Assembly (NCBI GenBank): GCA_025454125.1
Contig: JALOPA010000110.1
Coordinates: forward strand, 1-6,638
Reading direction: 5' to 3'
DNA length: 6,638 nucleotides
Source of the DNA: Thermodesulfobacteriota bacterium
GTDB lineage: Bacteria > Desulfobacterota > DSM-4660 > Desulfatiglandales > HGW-15
In this document: one piece after another, positions 4,425 to 6,638 of the stretch
Layout: each line of letters opens with the position of its first letter
How positions within the stretch are numbered: position 1 is the first letter of the stretch
Notes under the pieces: model-generated
Told to the model about the DNA's origin: nothing
The model's database searches: none
The model's input: only the letters and a program-made list of their open reading frames with translations
Made by a program: the position numbers and the translations under genes

Positions 4425-6268
4425 TACGTGGCGCGGGACTGGCGGTAATACCACTCGATCTGTCCGGCGCTGCTTTCCTCGTCCACGTTCTCCTCGGCAA
4501 GCATCTTTTTCCCCCGGCCGGGGGGCAGCGCCTCCTTGAGCTTCCAGTGGTCTTGCAGACGGCCAAAGGTCCAGTACTCTTCAAAGGGGGTCACATACTT
4601 CTGCTCCGTCAGCACTCGGTCTCCCCGTCGCACCATCTTCTGCGCATGGGCATCGATACGTACCGTGAACTCATCCCTGGAGGAATCCGCGAAGTTACGC
4701 ACCAGGATGAGCTCGGCTTTTCGGACACAGAGGTTTCGGTACTCGACCTTCAATCCATCGGATTGCCACTGTCGAAGCTGCTGCGACAGGTTTTGGGCCA
4801 CCTCAGGGAAGAGATCACTCTCCGGCAGCTGAGCGGGATCCCCTGATTCCCTGGCCAGGTAAACGCTCAGGAACACTTGTCTCGCCCTCTCGATCATCTG
4901 CTGGCGGTTCCAGAGTTTGTCCGTCTGCACCAGGAAGTTGAGGAGGCGCTCGATGCGAGTCGCTTTCTTTTCCTCCCCCTTTGCAAGCCAAGGCCCGGCC
5001 GTTCCTTCCTTGGCCGCTTCCTGGTAAATTCCCTGAAGGGTCTCGTCCGTCAGCATTTCCGCAAAGTTCTCATCCTTGAGGATGTCCGACTCACCTGCCT
5101 GCTCGATCTCCCTCAGGAGCCACTGCCCGTCGATGAATTGAAAGGTCCAGAACTCCTGGAACCGCGACGGCTTGTCGTCGCCCCTCAGGAACCTGCCCGT
5201 CCGGTCGTCTACGTAGATGTCCCTGGCTGAAGCGGTGATGAGGGCGGTAAACTCCCGCTGATCTTTCTTCTCCGTGTATCGCACGTGCACCAAATCGATC
5301 CGCTCCACCTTCAAGCCTTCCAGGCGGTTGATCTCGTGGTTCCGGACCAGGCCCAAGACCTGCCCCTGCTGTTGAGCGAAAAGAGCCGGCATCAGAAGAG
5401 CCTTGGCCGGGGAGTAATCCCTGGCCTGCCAACACTCCTGAAGTTTGAGAAAGGTGGACTGTGCCAGGCTCCTCAGCGCTTCAGGCAAGAGCACCTGATC
5501 CTGCCGGCTGATGAAGGCCAGCAGCTTTTCCGTCTTCTCCGCTTTGCGGGCGACCTGCTTGCGGTCGTAGACAAAATCGAGGTTTTCGCTCTTGCTGCCC
5601 TTCTTGGCACGCAAAATGTGCACCACGACAACAATGAAGATAATCAGGAAGAAGAGGACGAACACGGCTCCAGGGTCACCGCCGCCGCCAGCGGATCCGC
5701 TGCTGCTCCTGCTTGAACCGGAACTCCTGAAACCCCCTCCGCCCCTGCTCCCACCCCCTCCTCCGCCGCCGCCGCCGCCTTTGTTGTGCACGGCGATGTG
5801 GCCTGCGAAAAAGGTGTTGGGTCGATCGGTTTGAAGATTGAAGACCTGAACTTTTTCCTGCACTTTCCGGAGAGAGACGATCCGCTGCTCTGTGAGGGAC
5901 TGGCCGTCCCAGGCCATGATCGCATCTCCTGGTTTGAGAACTTCGAGGGTTTTGAACGTGCCGGCGCCGATGTAAAAGGGATGGTCTTCTGTGACTCGCA
6001 GGGTTACCAAGTCGGTTTGAAGGATGACATGCTGGTTCGCTTCAGCACGGACCAAACTCCGAACCCTGGTCTGGACGGTTTTGCCTTCTGCTGTAAACGC
6101 TAAGACTTTGTCCCCTGCCTGCAAAGAGCTGATGGACGCCTCTGTGCCGTCCGCTTTGAGAATCTGGCTTTCGGGGAGGAAACACCCTCCACCTGCCCTG
6201 GCCCAGCAAAGCGAGGGAAGCAACAGGATGATGCTTACTGAAAGGAGCAGGACAAGTCTTTTCATCAT
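4424..6268 (-). CDS. Exported Hint-domain protein with poly-Gly linker, TM helix and two Tim44-like domains
   Basis: This 614-residue protein starts with a signal peptide (1-25; basic MMKR, hydrophobic core, likely signal peptidase site after AlaArgAla). A Hint (hedgehog/intein) domain spans about 29-162. It has the nucleophile Cys29 (GGGCFLPES), the block-B TxxH as T93-E-D-H96, and the closing GHIAVHN (156-162) with the His161-Asn162 pair used for Asn cyclisation. The next residue is Lys, not Cys/Ser/Thr, so splicing is not expected; cleavage is possible. A Gly/Ser-rich linker (163-200, ten consecutive Gly at 164-173) leads to a membrane helix (about 202-219) and basic RAKKGSK. Two Tim44-like (NTF2-fold) domains follow at about 262-390 and 440-583, sharing EFWTF..W and EYWTF..W. 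Basic residues suggest Hint outside and Tim44 parts inside. The start is MetMet; 6268 or 6265 are both possible, with no strong ribosome binding site. It lies 39 bp after the DUF350-like gene, probably co-transcribed. The function is unknown. Confidence 0.88.
   Translation of the reverse strand: MMKRLVLLLSVSIILLLPSLCWARAGGGCFLPESQILKADGTEASISSLQAGDKVLAFTAEGKTVQTRVRSLVRAEANQHVILQTDLVTLRVTEDHPFYIGAGTFKTLEVLKPGDAIMAWDGQSLTEQRIVSLRKVQEKVQVFNLQTDRPNTFFAGHIAVHNKGGGGGGGGGGSRGGGGFRSSGSSRSSSGSAGGGGDPGAVFVLFFLIIFIVVVVHILRAKKGSKSENLDFVYDRKQVARKAEKTEKLLAFISRQDQVLLPEALRSLAQSTFLKLQECWQARDYSPAKALLMPALFAQQQGQVLGLVRNHEINRLEGLKVERIDLVHVRYTEKKDQREFTALITASARDIYVDDRTGRFLRGDDKPSRFQEFWTFQFIDGQWLLREIEQAGESDILKDENFAEMLTDETLQGIYQEAAKEGTAGPWLAKGEEKKATRIERLLNFLVQTDKLWNRQQMIERARQVFLSVYLARESGDPAQLPESDLFPEVAQNLSQQLRQWQSDGLKVEYRNLCVRKAELILVRNFADSSRDEFTVRIDAHAQKMVRRGDRVLTEQKYVTPFEEYWTFGRLQDHWKLKEALPPGRGKKMLAEENVDEESSAGQIEWYYRQSRAT
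5763..5779. repeat. CCG/GGC trinucleotide microsatellite in the Hint/Tim44 gene
   Basis: Five consecutive GGC codons (- strand) encode half of the ten-glycine run that follows the Hint domain; the other five Gly codons are mixed. Gain or loss of units would change linker length without a frameshift. Confidence 0.7.
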
Positions 6269-6307
6269 CGGACCATTACCGCTTCAGCCGAGGTTTCCAT
6301 CAGCCCT

Positions 6308-6577
6308 TCAATGCAAGGCGGCGATGACGCCCCCTAGTACGGCCGCAGCCACGACGATGCTGACCCCGATAATCGCCGAACTCACCAGCCTGCCGTAGTA
6401 CTCGGCCACGGCGCTGTTTCCACGGATGAGCTCCTTTTGTTCGTCGATGTTCGGCGTGAAGCGGTCGATGAGTCTGGGCACGATGACCGAGGCGAAGAGC
6501 ACGAGCAGCATGCCCACCAGCCCTCCCACCACTGAGAAGACAATGGCCCAGCCGATATTGTGAATGACCTCCATCAT
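6308..6577 (-). CDS. DUF350-like small inner-membrane protein
   Basis: This 89-residue protein has two hydrophobic helices, about 9-34 and 64-88. They are joined by a polar segment containing FTPNIDEQKEL and then GNSAVAEYYGRL. That order (helix, short charged loop, an Asn-x-Ala motif, glycine-rich second helix) resembles DUF350 proteins, which are small membrane proteins of unknown biochemical function often found in envelope-stress-type gene clusters. The match is by eye and not certain. The start at 6577 is favoured over the second Met at 6574 because an AGGAGGT ribosome binding site lies 8 bases upstream. The gene comes first in this part of the apparent operon and is followed after 39 bp by the Hint/Tim44 gene. 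The window ends 61 bp upstream of it, so earlier operon members are unknown. Confidence 0.75.
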   Translation of the reverse strand: MMEVIHNIGWAIVFSVVGGLVGMLLVLFASVIVPRLIDRFTPNIDEQKELIRGNSAVAEYYGRLVSSAIIGVSIVVAAAVLGGVIAALH

Positions 6578-6585
6578 AAGATGCT

Positions 6586-6592
6586 ACCTCCT
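6586..6592 (-). promoter_or_regulatory. Strong Shine-Dalgarno AGGAGGT for the DUF350-like gene
   Basis: A perfect AGGAGGT on the - strand lies 8 bases before the ATG at 6577. It is the best ribosome binding site in the window and decides between the two adjacent Met codons. It abuts the CACAGAG-type repeat at 6595-6621. Confidence 0.8.
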
Positions 6593-6594
6593 CT

Positions 6595-6621
6595 CACCAC
6601 AGAGACACAGAGGACACAGCG
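6595..6621. repeat. CACAGAG-type short-period intergenic repeat
   Basis: Units CACAGAG (6598-6604), CACAGAG (6606-6612) and CACAGCG (6615-6621) follow one another at 8- and 9-bp spacing. On the - strand this reads as the CTCTGTGTCTCTGTGGTGA motif that I recall as a dispersed intergenic repeat in various environmental bacteria. It is part of the 5' leader of the DUF350-like gene. Beyond it, 6622-6638 shows nothing recognisable. Confidence 0.6.
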
Positions 6622-6638
6622 AAACGTTTTTGTTTGTC

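Noticed and set aside
6265..6300. Eleven-codon frame (METSAEAVMVR) ending in a TGA that overlaps the Hint/Tim44 start codon
   Set aside because: It could suggest translational coupling, but it is very short, lacks a ribosome binding site and is easily due to chance.

Overview
The window looks like chromosomal DNA of a GC-rich bacterium. The protein types, together with dispersed intergenic repeats of a style I associate with Desulfobacterota (former Deltaproteobacteria, Syntrophobacterales-like), suggest that group. This assignment is an inference from resemblance. There is no rRNA, tRNA or clear transposase to anchor it.

Layout: one gene reads on the + strand and four on the - strand. A heptamer-repeat hairpin (26-119) precedes a MutT-type Nudix hydrolase (172-627, +). 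That gene runs tail-to-tail into, and overlaps by 70 bp, a 605-residue CLC chloride channel/transporter homologue with two C-terminal CBS domains (558-2375, -). Upstream of the CLC gene lie about 540 bp without a convincing gene. They hold a hairpin-dense stretch, an AT-rich segment and a terminator for the next gene. That gene encodes a 433-residue L-cysteine desulfidase/UPF0597 protein (2920-4221, -). A composite inverted repeat (4269-4424) separates it from the last two genes. These form a probable operon on the - strand: a small DUF350-like membrane protein (6308-6577), then a 614-residue protein (4424-6268). The latter has a signal peptide, an extracytoplasmic Hint (hedgehog/intein-type) domain, a poly-glycine linker, a membrane helix and two Tim44-like domains.

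Most noteworthy are four things. (1) The CLC homologue lacks both coupling glutamates and the central serine and tyrosine of classical CLC antiporters. (2) A Hint domain sits directly behind a signal peptide and is fused to membrane-anchored tandem Tim44-like domains, next to a DUF350 gene. (3) Several intergenic gaps carry short-period repeats, two of them arranged as inverted heptamer arrays, one nested inside a larger palindrome. (4) The CLC gene may have a long, structured 5' leader. The genes do not form one obvious pathway. The Nudix, CLC and desulfidase genes look like independent units, and the DUF350/Hint-Tim44 pair looks like an envelope-associated module of unknown role.
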